This document shows, piece after piece, positions 1-11,075 of a stretch of DNA of 64,000 nt; position 1 is the stretch's first letter, and each line of letters opens with the position of its first letter. The notes beneath the pieces were generated by a model that was given only the letters and a program-made list of their open reading frames with translations, did no database searches and had not been told where the DNA came from. Where the stretch lies: positions 266,684,622 through 266,748,621 of the forward strand of contig NC_050096.1 in NCBI RefSeq assembly GCF_902167145.1, in the 5' to 3' direction. A program made the position numbers and the translations under genes. The DNA is from Zea mays (taxonomy: Eukaryota; Streptophyta; Magnoliopsida; Poales; Poaceae).

Positions 1-628
1 CTCTCATTCCTAGGCAGGGAGTTGTGTGTTGAGGTTGACACATATGTTGCGGATCTTTCCCAGTCTTTAGCGCATCTGGGTGTGTGATATCTAGGGATGG
101 TGGTTCATGTTGTTATTGCCCTAACCCTTGGGGCAACGCTGGCAGGCTGTATTCGTTGGCTGACTCCCCTCGATGAAGAGGTGGCCTATTTGGAGGCATT
201 GTGGGAGTCTTTGGGTGGTCACGTGCTTGATTAATTCCCACAGCTTGAGGTATGTGGCCTTTTCCTAGGGATCCTCTAGCTCTGTGGTCGTCCATAGCAT
301 CACTATCGCAACGACAACATTCTAGCTAGCTGACGAGAAGTATCGTGGTCTGCTGCTTCCTCCCATGCCAACATTGCTATACAAAGGATGGCAATGGGTA
401 CCCGCACCACTGGTACAACATTTGTGGTATCATTTTATCTCTCATTTCAGACCGTGAGCTTGGCTGCATCGACAACTTTGACTTCTCTCGTGGTCTCCTC
501 GTGTTGCCTTAGGTGTTGCTTGATATAGGCCCAAAGGTATTCCACTTCTTGTTCAGTGGAGTACTAACCCTTAGTGGGAGCACCCCCACTAGGGTCAACA
601 CACCATCTCCCTTGGCCCCAAATGTCAC
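1..628. other. Unclassified repeat-like DNA
   Basis: I see no coding region here that matches a family I recognise. Around 386-405 there is a short GATGGCAATGGGTACCCGC stretch that resembles the ends of some plant hAT elements, but no partner end is visible. The last 20 bases before 629 are purine-rich on the minus strand. This could therefore be internal sequence of a minus-strand retroelement whose LTR begins at 629, but I cannot confirm that. Confidence 0.25.
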
Positions 629-1525
629 ACCCGGGTTTCAGGGGCACCAAAACCCGGGCGTGAGATAATCACCAAGTGTGTTATGATCAAGTCTTACACA
701 TATGATGACTCATGGTACGGAAACGAATGTGACAACATTAATATATAACGGAGTTCTGTACAAAATAATTAAACAATTACATCATACGAAGACAACGATC
801 CAGCAACCAAATTTGACTGGGAGACGACGACCTGGACCTCTCATGATCGCATCACAGCATCTTCCATGCGCCTCATCGTGTGGTACCTGTTCTTGACCTG
901 GGGGGTGTGAGTACAGCAAGGGTGAGCTCACATACATTCATCACTCAATAAGTTGTGGGGAATAATGTGCATGAACTCACCAAAGGTGGGAGCCCATGTG
1001 AAGTGTAAGGCTTACCAAAGAGGATAGTTTAAGCTGAGCATTGCTTTAAAAGTTGGTCAGATTTAAAGTAAGGATTTCCCAGTCTTTTAAAGAGGATAGT
1101 TAAAGCTCACCAAAGTAGTTACTAGGTATAATTAGATACCAACCCAATTAAATAAGAGATCAAGATTAATAACAACACCCACTTTGCAATGCAAATGACA
1201 AATTGAGTTTAATTCCATAAGTTAATCATGTGAGTGTCCGAGCCGCTCATGACCGTGAGCACGGATGATATACCAGTTTTACACTCTGCAGAGGTTGCAC
1301 ATCTTTACCCACAAGTCGTGTTTCCCTTTTGTCATAGGGTTGTACGGACCCCATACACCTCTACCAAGGAAGCGAGAACGGGTAGCACTACGAGGCCTTT
1401 CCGAAGTTTCACTAGTTTGAGAAAATCCGCTATGGATTTAGGAAGAAGGAAGCATAGGAATCCCTCGACTGAAAAGCTTTACAGACAGTTCAACCCGAGG
1501 ACCTCCCTATACTCTGCAGCGACGC
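629..1525 (+). mobile_element. LTR-like fragment, TGTCACACCC family
   Basis: It opens with TGTCACACCC, a terminus type common in grass LTR retrotransposons. Around 1267-1320 it carries a 'GATATACCAGTTTTACACTC...GAGGTTGCACA' block that recurs, diverged and inverted, near 15745-15780. The fragment has no open reading frame of note. It is interrupted at 1526 by a solo LTR and appears to resume at 2216 for a short distance. An LTR fragment is the best reading, but neither the matching LTR nor a polypurine tract or primer-binding site was found, so family and strand are uncertain. Confidence 0.4.
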
Positions 1526-2215
1526 TGTTGGGGACTTGTTCTCAAATGCTATGAGTTAAGAACAAGGCAACATAGAGATGTTAAATGCTAAAATCCTTCG
1601 TCCTTCGAAGCATTATTTCCCTTAGGATATAACGACTCTCGGACGAAGGTTACAGAAAGCGTACCTTCGAAAGTACAACGTATATAAAAATGAAGAAGGG
1701 TTTACACGAAACATGAACAATGCGAACAATCAAATATGTTATCATTATTGTATTATTTTGTGCTATTATCATGAATAAGTAAAGATAATGATTTATTACA
1801 AGTATACCTTCGGCTTGAAGGAGGTAAAAATACAAGCGTGACGCAAAAGCAAATGCCCAGTCCCGCGTGAACAGTACGGAAGTACTGTTCATCTATTTAT
1901 AGACACGGGTCGCAGCCCATGTAAAATTACATTCAGACCCTTTGCATTTGATAATAACTCTATAGTAAATCATCGGGGTCTAAATAGCCTTTTCCTCTTT
2001 AAGTCGGTTTCCTTTTCTCCTGTCATCATGCCGAAGCTCCCTTGCGTACAGCTTCGGCTCTGTTCCATCCTTCGTTCCCCTTGTGTTTCTTCGTATAGTG
2101 ATTTTGACTTAAGTCCGACAGGTCCAAGTTCGAAGGTACCTGCTCATGTATTATACTCCAGAAACATTGTTAAATCACGTTTTTGAGGACCTTCGGAAGC
2201 CGAAGGCCCCCAACA
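1526..2215 (-). mobile_element. Solo LTR, Zeon/cinful-type Gypsy
   Basis: The block runs from TGTTGGGG to CCCCCAACA. Read on the minus strand it begins TGTTGGGGGCCTTCGG, the same start as the LTRs of the complete Gypsy element at 7819-15270, and it stays similar but diverged over its length. The flanking pentamers are GACGC (1521-1525) and GTCGC (2216-2220), a target-site duplication with one mismatch. There is no internal region, so this is a solo LTR left by recombination between two LTRs. It is more diverged than the 7819 copy and therefore older or from another subfamily. Confidence 0.75.
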
Positions 2216-2220
2216 GTCGC

Positions 2221-4456
2221 CTCCCCGCTTGCATAACGCCCTAAATTTGGGGTATAAAATTTCTTCTATAAATATCTACCAAATTCAGGTGTTACCTTTG
2301 TATCTCTCTAGTCTCTCTCTCTCTTCCTTTTGAGTAGAATTAGGTTAATTAAGTAAGGGATTTATTATTTATTTTGTCAAAACTTATGTGAGTCATGATT
2401 TTTTGCATCATGCTGAGCCTAAAATATTATTTGAATTGATGCACATGTTTGAATTGGTTTTAGTTTGAAACTTGGCTTGAATTTAAATTGAGTTCACTAG
2501 AGAAAATAAAAGGAAAATGAATTAGAAATTCAGAAATAAATGAGAAAACCGAAGAAGCCCAGCTCCCCCCTGTTCCGGTCTTTTGGCCCAGTTGGCCCGC
2601 CAGCTCGCGCCCACCTTTCCCCTTCCCCGCTCTCACCGCCATGTGGACCCGTCCTGTCGGCACTACGCCTAGCTAGCTCGTCGACCCTCTCCCTCTCTAC
2701 ACAGTGGGGCCGCCTTGTCGGTGCCCTGGCCCGTTGCGCGCTTGTGCGTATATGTCGCTGTTCCGCGGGCCCCACTTGCCAGTTTCCCCTCCCCTTCTTC
2801 AACCGCTCGCCCGCGCGGACCATGCACACGCACGTCGAGACCGTCGCGCCGATGTCGCCCCTAGCGCCAAACCGCCATCTCGACCCCTCCTCAAGTCCCT
2901 GCACGCAACCACTTCCCCTCTGCCTCATTCATTTTGCCCCTGCACACTCACCCGAGCTGCGCGCGTCCGTTCTTCAAGCTCGCCGGAGCTTCCTTGTCGT
3001 CAGGCCTGCTGCGCCCGAATCCACCCCTAGCAGAGCTTGTCCGCCGTCCCCAACCGTGCTCCGCCACAGCCAGGCAAAGCCTCACCGTCGTTCTTGCCTC
3101 ACCCGAGGTGAATTTCCCCGCCGGACTTCTCTTTCTCTCTCCCCCCATTTTATCTATTCCGTCAATTAGCCGTCGGTGACCGCCGCTATCGGTACCACAC
3201 CGTTGTATCGAGGCCCCCTGGCCAACCGCAACTTCCCAGTGCCTTCTTCGCCCGCGTGGAGTCACCGGCTCCGACCAGGGCGCTCGCGCCGTGCGTGTGA
3301 CCGAGGAAGATGGCGGTCCTGATAAGGAGGACCTGCCCGTCAGCCTCACTTCTTCCCCCTCTTCTTTCCCCTCGCGTGGTCGCTGACCGGTGGACCCTAG
3401 GTCCCACGCGTCAGTGCAGCGCCTAACCCTTTCTCCTCACTTTGTGTCACCGCCTGGTGAGCCCCGCCCGCGAGTGCGTCCTCGCCGCCCCGCCCGTGCT
3501 TGCCCCGTGCCGCTAACCATCAGGCCCGGTATTGTCATAGCCCCACTCGTCAGACGCTGACGCCCTGGCACCCAGCCGTCCGCCCGCCCGAGTCGCTGGC
3601 CCGTGGACCCCACATGCCAGGCATCTGCATCCGCGCGCCCGCATGCTCACCCCGCTAGTTCTAATCCTGGCCATCTATCTGAGATCTGACGGTTGGGAAG
3701 GCCCAATACGCCTTCGGTTTTCCGTTTTGTAAAAAGAACCCCTAGTTCTCAGGTAATAGAACCCGACGTCCCTCAGTTTCGCGCGCAGGCCCCTGTAATC
3801 TTGCAGATTGAACCCTAGGCTTTATTTAATCACAGATTTAGGCCTAATTTTGTATTTTAAACTCCAAAACTTGTTTATTTCATATCTTTTGCATATGAAC
3901 TCCAAATTGAGTGATTCAAATTACAAGATGTTCATAGGATTATTCTCTGTTCAAATAAATTATGATCATTCACTGTCTGCACAATGTAATTTTATGCCAA
4001 GACTATAGGTTAGTTTATGTAATAGTGTATTTATTAAATAAGAAAATAAAAAGGAAAAACCCCAAGAGTGACTAGATGTGTACCTTTGTGAAATTAATGA
4101 TTTGCAAAGTATGAATCTATCCCTGCTATAATTTTTGTGCCACATTAAAATAGGTAGAACCTAATTATGTAACCTATGGAGATAAATAATACTTAGAAAA
4201 TAACAAATTTCTAAATGTGGTAGTTAACCCTATAACCTAAGTTACTTCTTGAGTTTACACTGTTCTTTTGAGATATGTTCACTCGTTTGTACATGTTTGG
4301 TGTATTGTTTATTTGTCTTTATCCAAATGTATTGGATGCATGATCGCTTTATTTAGACAACGAGCAGCCCGTGGTGCCTGAGTGTGTTGCCGAAGATCTT
4401 CCTGAGCAACAACCTGGTGAAGGCAAGTGTCCTCTGGCCTATTATGTCCTACTTAC
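2221..4456 (+). mobile_element. Chromovirus-like LTR fragment with GC-rich leader
   Basis: An AT-rich start with a CT-rich tract near 2310-2330 passes into a strongly GC-rich block (about 2550-3660) and then back into AT-rich sequence. It ends near 4361-4440 with a segment reading 'CAACGAGCAGCCCGTGGTG...GAGCAACAACCTGGTGAAGGCAAG'. This layout, a gene-like GC-rich leader inside a very long LTR, is what I know from maize Prem1/Tekay-type chromoviruses. Open frames in the GC-rich block run on both strands and look like base-composition artefacts. The fragment ends where the Sirevirus LTR starts at 4457. Family assignment is by recollection only. Confidence 0.35.
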
Positions 4457-5807
4457 TAAGAGCACATAGGGGGGGTGAATAAGTGATCCTGCAAAATTCA
4501 ACACTAAATAGCCAACACTTGGTTATGAAATGTTAATGCAATTAAAACCAAGTTGCTAAAGTATGAACTTTAGAAGAAAAATGATCACAAAGAAGATGAA
4601 CACAACACACAGTGATTTATGCCGTGGTTCGGCCAATGCCTACTCCACGTTGTGGTGACCTCCTTCGGTCAAGGATTGCACTCAATCCCTCTCAAGTGAT
4701 CCAATGATCAACTTTGAGTACCACAATTATCTTCTTCAGTAGCCTTTTTCCGTTTGTGAGGAATCTCCACAAGTTGGAGCCTCTCGCCCTTACAAAGTTT
4801 GATCACAAGAGAAGCACAAGAGTAAGGGAGGGAAAGCAACACACGCACACAAGCCAAGACTTGAGCTCAAAATTTGGCACAGGGAGTTCACAGCTCAAAC
4901 AGAGCTCAAATCACTAACACAACAATCCAAATGCGTGGAGGCAGAGTCTAGATGTCTTAAGATGCTTAGAGAATGCTTGGTGTACTGCTCCATGCGCCTA
5001 GGGGTCCCTTTTATAGCCCTAAGGCAGCTAGGAGTTATTGGAGATCAACTTGGAAGGAAAATCTTGCCTTCTGTCGAGTGCATCACCGGACAGTCCGGTG
5101 CATCACCGGACAGCATGAACAGTTCCTGTCCGGTGCTCGATTTCCTTCCATATCGGGCGCAGCCGACCGTTGGTCCTTCGGGCCCGTTGGCGCACCGGAC
5201 ACTGTCCAGTGCACACCGGATAGTCCGGTGCGACTATCGGACCGTTGGCTCGGCCACGTGTCGCCCGTTGATCGCACAAACGACCGTTGGCTGCGGGCGC
5301 CGTTGGCTCACCGGACAGTCCGGTGCACCATCGGACAGTCCGGTGAATTTGAGCCGCGCCGCCTTCTCCTTTTCTCGAGAGCGACGAGTTTGTCGCCGAA
5401 GTGCTTGGGTGCGTGCGCTGATGACTCACCGGACAGTCCGGTGCACCACCGGACAGTCCGATGATTTATAGCCACGTCGCCCCACCGATTTCCGAGAGCA
5501 ATTAGTTCACTGCCGGGCCAGCCTAGGCACCAAACACTGTCTGGTGCACCACCAGACAGTCCGGTGTGCCAGATTGGTGCTGGTTTGGCTGATCACAACC
5601 ACTTCTTCTTCAACCCTTTTTCTCTTTTCTTGGCCATGTCTCTAGCACTTAGATAAACATGTTAGTACCCAAAAACAATCTACTAAGTCCGGAGACATAC
5701 CTTGTTCCTTGATTTGCATCTTGGCAACTATAAACTTAGAACAATGTGTTGGGCATCTAATCACCAAAACAATTATAGAAATGGCCGAAGGGCACATTTC
5801 CCTTTCA
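4457..5807 (-). mobile_element. Sirevirus (Opie/Ji-type) 3' LTR, minus strand
   Basis: The inner end reads TTTCCCTTTCA at 5797-5807, which is the TGAAAGGGAAA start of Opie/Ji-type LTRs on the minus strand. The outer end near 4457 reads TAAGAGCACATAGGGGGGG, a mutated form of the usual terminus. Between about 5080 and 5570 it holds many copies of the palindrome ACCGGACAGTCCGGT, as in the other Sirevirus LTRs here. Its own element continues at higher coordinates with a polypurine region (5808 on) and pol. The matching 5' LTR is missing because the element is truncated near 15650. Confidence 0.8.
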
Positions 5808-6641
5808 ATCTCTTCATTTTTTGTGATATATGCCAACACATTAAAAAGCAACAAAGAAGTGCAAATTTAAGACCAATTTTTTCTTCACTTAGTATTTGGC
5901 ATATTTGGATCACTTTTGCCACCACTTGGTTTGTTTTTGCAAATCAAATTCTTTTTCCTATCTCTAAGTCAAACACACTTGTTTGGGCAAATAGAGAGAT
6001 ATTCCAAGAGTAAAATTGATCAAGTGCCAAAAACTCCCCCTTCTTCCCATAATCAAAATTCTCCCCCATAAAAGACCAAATTTTGCAATAATAGGATTTT
6101 GGATGAAATACAAATTCTAACTCTACAATTTCGAAATTCACGAGTGGTTGGCTGATCCATTTGCTTTAGCCTTAATTTCTCCCCCTTTGGCATTAAGCAC
6201 CAAAACGGGATAACTTTTGGCCCCTTTAACCTCATTGCCTTACCAAAATGTCAAATAAGAGCAAAAAGGCAATGAGAACATTAGTATGAACTTAGAATTA
6301 AATACACTAATACCAGAGTGCAGTGGAAGTCTTTTTGTTGTCCAAGTTCATTTTCCCTTTCAATGGTCCTTCGAGGCTACTTCAAGTGTACTCAACCAAA
6401 CAAGTTAGTCTCAAAGGGGTCAAGTTGTAGCACATCTCCCACTAAACATGTGCCTCATTTGCATACGCACTTGTGAGGTCTGGGGATGGCTTGTACAACT
6501 TGAGCACCATAATTAAACAATAAATGATGTAAATGCTCAAAGTAACATCATCAAAGGCGTAGAACACATGTATGCTATAGATCAATCCAAGTTATGTGAA
6601 TCTAAGACATTTAGCTCAATACGCAACCTGCAAAACCTTTT
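5808..6641 (-). other. Sirevirus 3' non-coding region with polypurine tracts
   Basis: This stretch lies between the pol stop and the 3' LTR of the minus-strand Sirevirus. On the minus strand it contains several GGGGGAG/AAGGGGGAG blocks (for example near 6037, 6060 and 6180), the repeated polypurine-tract-like motifs that are a hallmark of Sireviruses. No gene is seen. Confidence 0.6.
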
Positions 6642-7818
6642 TTAATCTAAAGGCTTTGTGAAGATATCGGCTAGCTGGTTCTCGGTGCTAATGTGGTAAA
6701 TAACGATATCTCCCCTTTGCTGGTGGTCTCTTAGGAAGTGATGCCGGATGTCTATGTGCTTATTGCGGCTGTGTTCAACAGGATTATCCACCAAGCAGAT
6801 TGCACTCTCATTGTCACATAGGAGTGGGACTTTGCTCAGATTGTAGCCAAAGTCCCAGAGGGTTTGCCTCATCCAAAGCCGTTGCGCGCAACACTGTCCT
6901 GCGGCAACGTACTCGGCCTCAACAGTGGATAGGGCAACATATATCTATTTTTTGGAGCTTCAGGACACCAGGGACCTTCCTAGAAACTGGCACGTCCCTG
7001 TTGTGCTCTTCCTATCAACCTTTCACCCAACATAGTCAAAACCTGAGTATCCGATTAAGTCAAAGGTAGACCCCTTTAGATACCAGATCCCGAAGCAAGG
7101 CGTAGAAACTAAATACCTAAGGATTCGATTAACGGTCACAAGGTGACACTCCTTGGGGTTAGATTGAAATCTAGCACACATGCATACACTAAGCATAATG
7201 TCTGGTCTACTAGCACAAAGATAAAGTAATGAACCTATCATTGACCGGTATGCCTTTTGATCAACGGACTTACCTCTTTTGTTGAGGTCAAGATGTCCGT
7301 AAGTTCCCATCGGTGTCTTTGTGGGCTTAGCATCCTTCATCCCAAACCTCTTGAGAAGATCTTGAGTGTACTTTGTTTGGGAGATAAAGGTGCCGTCCTT
7401 GTGTTGCTTCACTTGGAATCCAAGGAAGTAGGTCAACTCGCCCATCGTCGACATCTCGAACTTTTGCATCATTACCCTGCTAAACTCCTCACAAGACTTT
7501 TGGTTAGTAGAACCAAATATAATGTCATCGACATATATTTGTGAAAAGAGTGGGATCGGCTTTCCTAACCTTGAAAGAATTAGAAATAAGAAAATCTCTA
7601 AGGCATTCATACCATGCTCTTAGGGCTTGCTTAAGTCCATAGAGCGCCTTAGAGAGCTTATATACATGGTCGGGATACCTGTCATCTTCAAAGCCAGGGG
7701 GTTGTTCCACGTATACCTCCTTCTTGATTGGTCCATCGAGGAAAGCGCTCTTCACATCCATTTGGAACAACTTAAAGGAATAGTGAGCAGCATAGGCTAA
7801 TAAAATCCGAATTGATTC
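6642..7818 (-). pseudogene. Copia pol fragment: reverse transcriptase and RNase H
   Basis: This is the downstream part of a Ty1-Copia (Sirevirus) polyprotein. On the minus strand the order is an RT block ([42 protein letters not shown]), the RT catalytic motif YVDDIIFGS, the [15 protein letters not shown] block, and the RNase H end ([29 protein letters not shown]). At least two frame breaks (near 7550-7610 and 6880-7030) make it non-functional. The frame is cut at 7818/15271 by the Gypsy insertion and continues at 15271-15650. It is clearly related to the pol at 60867-63971 but more decayed. Confidence 0.85.
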
Positions 7819-8493
7819 TGTTGGGGGCCTTCGGCTTCCGAAGGTCCTCAAAAACAAGATTTAACAGTGTTTCTGGAGTATAATGTGTGAACAGGTATCT
7901 TCGGACTCGAGTCGATATCACAGTAGGAGAAGCCCAAATAATACGAAGGTTGATACAGCGCCGAAGATGTGAGCAGGAAAGCTTCGGCGTGGTAGCAGAA
8001 AAGGAAACCGACTTAAAGATGAAAAGACTATTCAGACCTCGGTGGATTACTATAGAATTACTACCAAATGTAAAGGGCATGGATGTAATTTTATATGGGC
8101 TGTGTCCCGTGCCTATAAATAGGTGAACAGTACCCCCGTACTACTCACGCTGACTTGGCATTTACTTTTGCGTCACGCTTGTACTTTCGCCTTCTTTCAA
8201 GCCGAAGGTACATTTGTAATTTGATATTATTTATACTTTTCTATAATAATAATACAGAAATGAGTTGATAATAATACATAATGGTTTATGCTATCTTTTG
8301 TGTCTCATATGATTCTTTCTTCATTATTATATGTTGAATTTATGAAGGTATGTGTATGTCCTTCATAACCTTCGTCCGAAAATCATTATGTCCTAAGGGA
8401 AATAATGCTTCGAAGGACGAAGGACTTTAACGTTTAACATTTCTTGTGTTGCCTTGTTCTTAATTCATAGCATTTGAGAACAAGTCCCCAACA
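7819..8493 (+). repeat. 5' LTR of the Gypsy element
   Basis: The LTR runs TGTTGGGGG to CCCCAACA. It differs from the 3' LTR by two substitutions (both transitions, near 8028 and 8095) and a 6-bp unit present here and absent there (near 8350). It contains many short TTCGG/CCGAAG motifs. A TATAAATA box lies at 8114-8121, which would drive the sense transcript. Confidence 0.95.
8114..8121 (+). promoter_or_regulatory. TATA box of the Gypsy LTR
   Basis: TATAAATA sits in a GC-flanked context inside the 5' LTR, about 450 bp before the gag start. The identical box is at 14897-14904 in the 3' LTR. Confidence 0.6.
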
Positions 8494-8567
8494 TTGGCGC
8501 CCACCTCCGGTGAACTCACTTCCATTCTTTGAGTTTTGAACACCTTCGGCGATCATAAACCTTCGCT

Positions 8568-10085
8568 ATGGCGCCGAAGAAAGCTTCAGCAACTGGGGCT
8601 GCAGCTCTGCAACCGCTAGACCCCAATCAGGAGACTTTCTCCCTTCGGGAGGCCCGAAGCCAGAAGAGGAAGGCTGTCAGTCCGACACCGCCAGAGGATG
8701 AGCTAGACCAAGAAATCAGAGACATGGAGATGCTTCATCAACAGGTGCAGAGGAAGAAGGAAAAGATGGCCAGGCTAGCTGAACTGCAAAGGCAGATAGA
8801 CGAAGCCTCTGAAGAAGTTCGTCATCTTACTCAGGATGAGCAGAACCGAAGGCCTCAGAATAAAGACCTTCATCAGGATGGTTTTCTCAACGAAGATGAC
8901 TGGTATGAGAATTTTCACCATGGAAATTTTGCTTTTGATGATGCTTCTCCTCTGTCCGCTGAGCTGCAGGCTACACCTTGGCCTCCGTCCTACAAGCCGC
9001 CTCAGCTTCCCATATTCGACGGCCATTCAGACCCGAAACAGTTTTTGATGAGCTACGAAGCAACAGTATCTTCGTATGGTGGCAATACTGCAGTCATGGC
9101 AAAATCTTTTGTTATGGCTGTCAGGAGTGTTGCTCAAACCTGGTATTCCTCCCTTCGGCCAGGAACGATCACTTCATGGCAAAAGCTGAAGGACATGTTG
9201 TTAACCAGCTTCCAAGGGTTTTAGACGAAGCCGGTCACTGCTCAAGCTCTATTCCAGTGCACCCAGGATCACGAAGAATACCTTCAGGCGTATGTCCGGA
9301 GGTTCTTGCGTTTGAGGGCACAGGCACCAACAGTGCCCAATGAAATTGTCATTGAGGCCATGATCAAGGGACTTCGGCCAGGACCTTCAGCTCAGTACTT
9401 TGCTAGGAAGCCTCCTCAAACTTTGGAGAAGCTGCTCCAGAAGATGGACGAGTATATTCGTGCCGACAATGATTTTCGTCAAAGAAGGGAGGAGGCTTTC
9501 AGGTTTTCTGAAATGACCAGGGGCTTCGGAGGAAGATTTTATCAGAGGCATGTTAGGTCAATTCACAACTCTACTCAAAATGATGATAAGGAAAGTCAGC
9601 AGCAAAGGCCACAGTGCTCCTCACAGGCTTCGGGGCAACAGCAAAGCTCCTTCCGGCCGCCAGCTCCAAGAGGCCGAGGCGCCAGGGGCTTCAGCGGAAG
9701 GTTTGGAGATCAACCAAGGAGAATATTTTGCTTGTTCTGTGGTGAAAACAAGGGCCATACCACCAGGATGTGCCATGTTACCATCCAGAAGCAAAAGGAG
9801 ATAGCCGAAGCTGCAGCACAACAGGTTCAGCCGAAGCAAATCATGCACACTGCTTCGTATCATTCGCCTTACATCCCAGAATATGTAGGCAACCACCATG
9901 CAGTTTCTGTTGCTTCGGCGAGTCAACCTCAAGCTTCCTGGCAACAGCCTCCGCCTCCACCACCGCTGCAACAAGGCCAGCAGCCAGAAGGGGGCCAATA
10001 TGCTCAACACCAAAGGGACTTCAGAGAACAGTCCGAAGCTCGCACAGTCAATAGCACTGTGCCAGAGTCGAAGCACATCTATTGA
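8568..10085 (+). pseudogene. gag: Gag of the Gypsy element, one in-frame amber stop
   Basis: This is a Gypsy capsid/nucleocapsid polyprotein that would package retrotransposon RNA. The frame opens at ATG 8568 (MAPKKASATG). A charged coiled-coil-like N-terminus (about residues 40-95) precedes the capsid region (PQLPIFDGHSDPKQFL; later LEKLLQKMDEYIRADNDF). A zinc knuckle CLFCGENKGHTTRMC sits near residue 388, followed by a glutamine/proline-rich tail. A TAG at 9222-9224 interrupts the frame, which continues unshifted to 10085; a CAG-to-TAG transition fits the sequence. No pol follows. Either the copy is dead for Gag or, less likely, the stop is read through. Confidence 0.85.
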
Positions 10086-10397
10086 CAAATATCCTACCTT
10101 GATAGTAGTCTTTTCCATTCAGTTTTATTTTCTGTGTAATAAAGGACATTTTTTAAATTTCATGTAATAGTTTCGTTGTTTGCCACAAGAAAAATATATT
10201 TTCTCCACATGCTTAAGTTGTTGAAGCTTAAAGATTTGCGATAACAAGGAGGACCTTCGAATTATCAAAAATTCTTCGAAGCAACAAAAAGTCGTTCTAA
10301 GGAACGCAGAGTAAGTTTGCTGAAGTTACAAAAAGCCGTTCCAAAGGGAGCGCAGTGTAAGTTTTCTGCTCCAAAGTCGTTCCAAAGGGAATGCAGA

Positions 10398-10597
10398 GCT
10401 TACAGCGAAAAATAAACGCTGATACCGCCTAAGTAAAAGGCGAAGCGCGAAAAGTCAACGCGAATACCGCTGAAAGTAAAAGGCGAAGAAGCTCCTAAGG
10501 GAGGCTTACAGCGAAAAATAAACGCTGATTCCGCTGAAGTAAAAGGCGAAGAAGCTCCTAAGGGAGGCTTACAGCGAAAAGTCAACGCTGATTTAAA
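10398..10597 (+). repeat. Tandem repeats downstream of gag
   Basis: Units beginning GCTTACAGCGAAAA recur at 10398, 10504 and 10567, with a 63-bp period in the last two and a partial diverged unit between. Each carries AACGCTGAT and AAAAGGCGAAG blocks. The flanking stretch 10240-10395 has looser repeats of GTCGTTCCAAAGGGA-type words. Tandem repeats at this position are usual in Tat-lineage elements. Confidence 0.75.
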
Positions 10598-11075
10598 AAG
10601 ATTATGTGTTTTATTACAGGGATGTGCGTGTATCTTCGGAGTAAATACCATTTTACATAGCATAACATCATCACATCATTTCGCATGGCATAAGCATCAT
10701 ACATCATGCTGCATATGGCACAAGAAGGGGACACAGTATCGATCTTCAGAAGAATGTTTTGAAAAAGGGGAAATCATGCTAAGTCACAAGGAGATACACT
10801 ATTGATCTTCGGAAGTCTAGCTTCGGAAAATATCTTCACGAAGCTTGGATATTCTTCATCAGAACACTACGGATATTGTTGTGATAAATGAAAATTCTTC
10901 TTCACGAAGCATGAAAAGAAGGGAAGGTGTTTTTTCGTCAAAGACTCAAAAACGGTACGTATGTAAAATTTCATGCATCGTAAAGAATTGAACCATAAAA
11001 AAAGAGACAAGTATATTACATTCAGGATTACAAGATATTATACATATTATATTTCAGATGTTTTTACAATAGCAC

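Noticed and set aside
2540..3407. Several overlapping ORFs of 70-209 codons on both strands
   Set aside because: They coincide with a GC-rich block in an LTR-like leader, overlap each other in many frames, and show no family motifs; base composition explains them.
4935..5471. ORFs of up to 178 codons in the Sirevirus LTR
   Set aside because: They are translations of the GGACNGTCC palindrome array, similar in every LTR of this type and on both strands.
7887..8126. 79-codon ORF in the Gypsy LTR, repeated at 14670
   Set aside because: It lies across the U3 promoter region, and its duplication only reflects the two LTRs.
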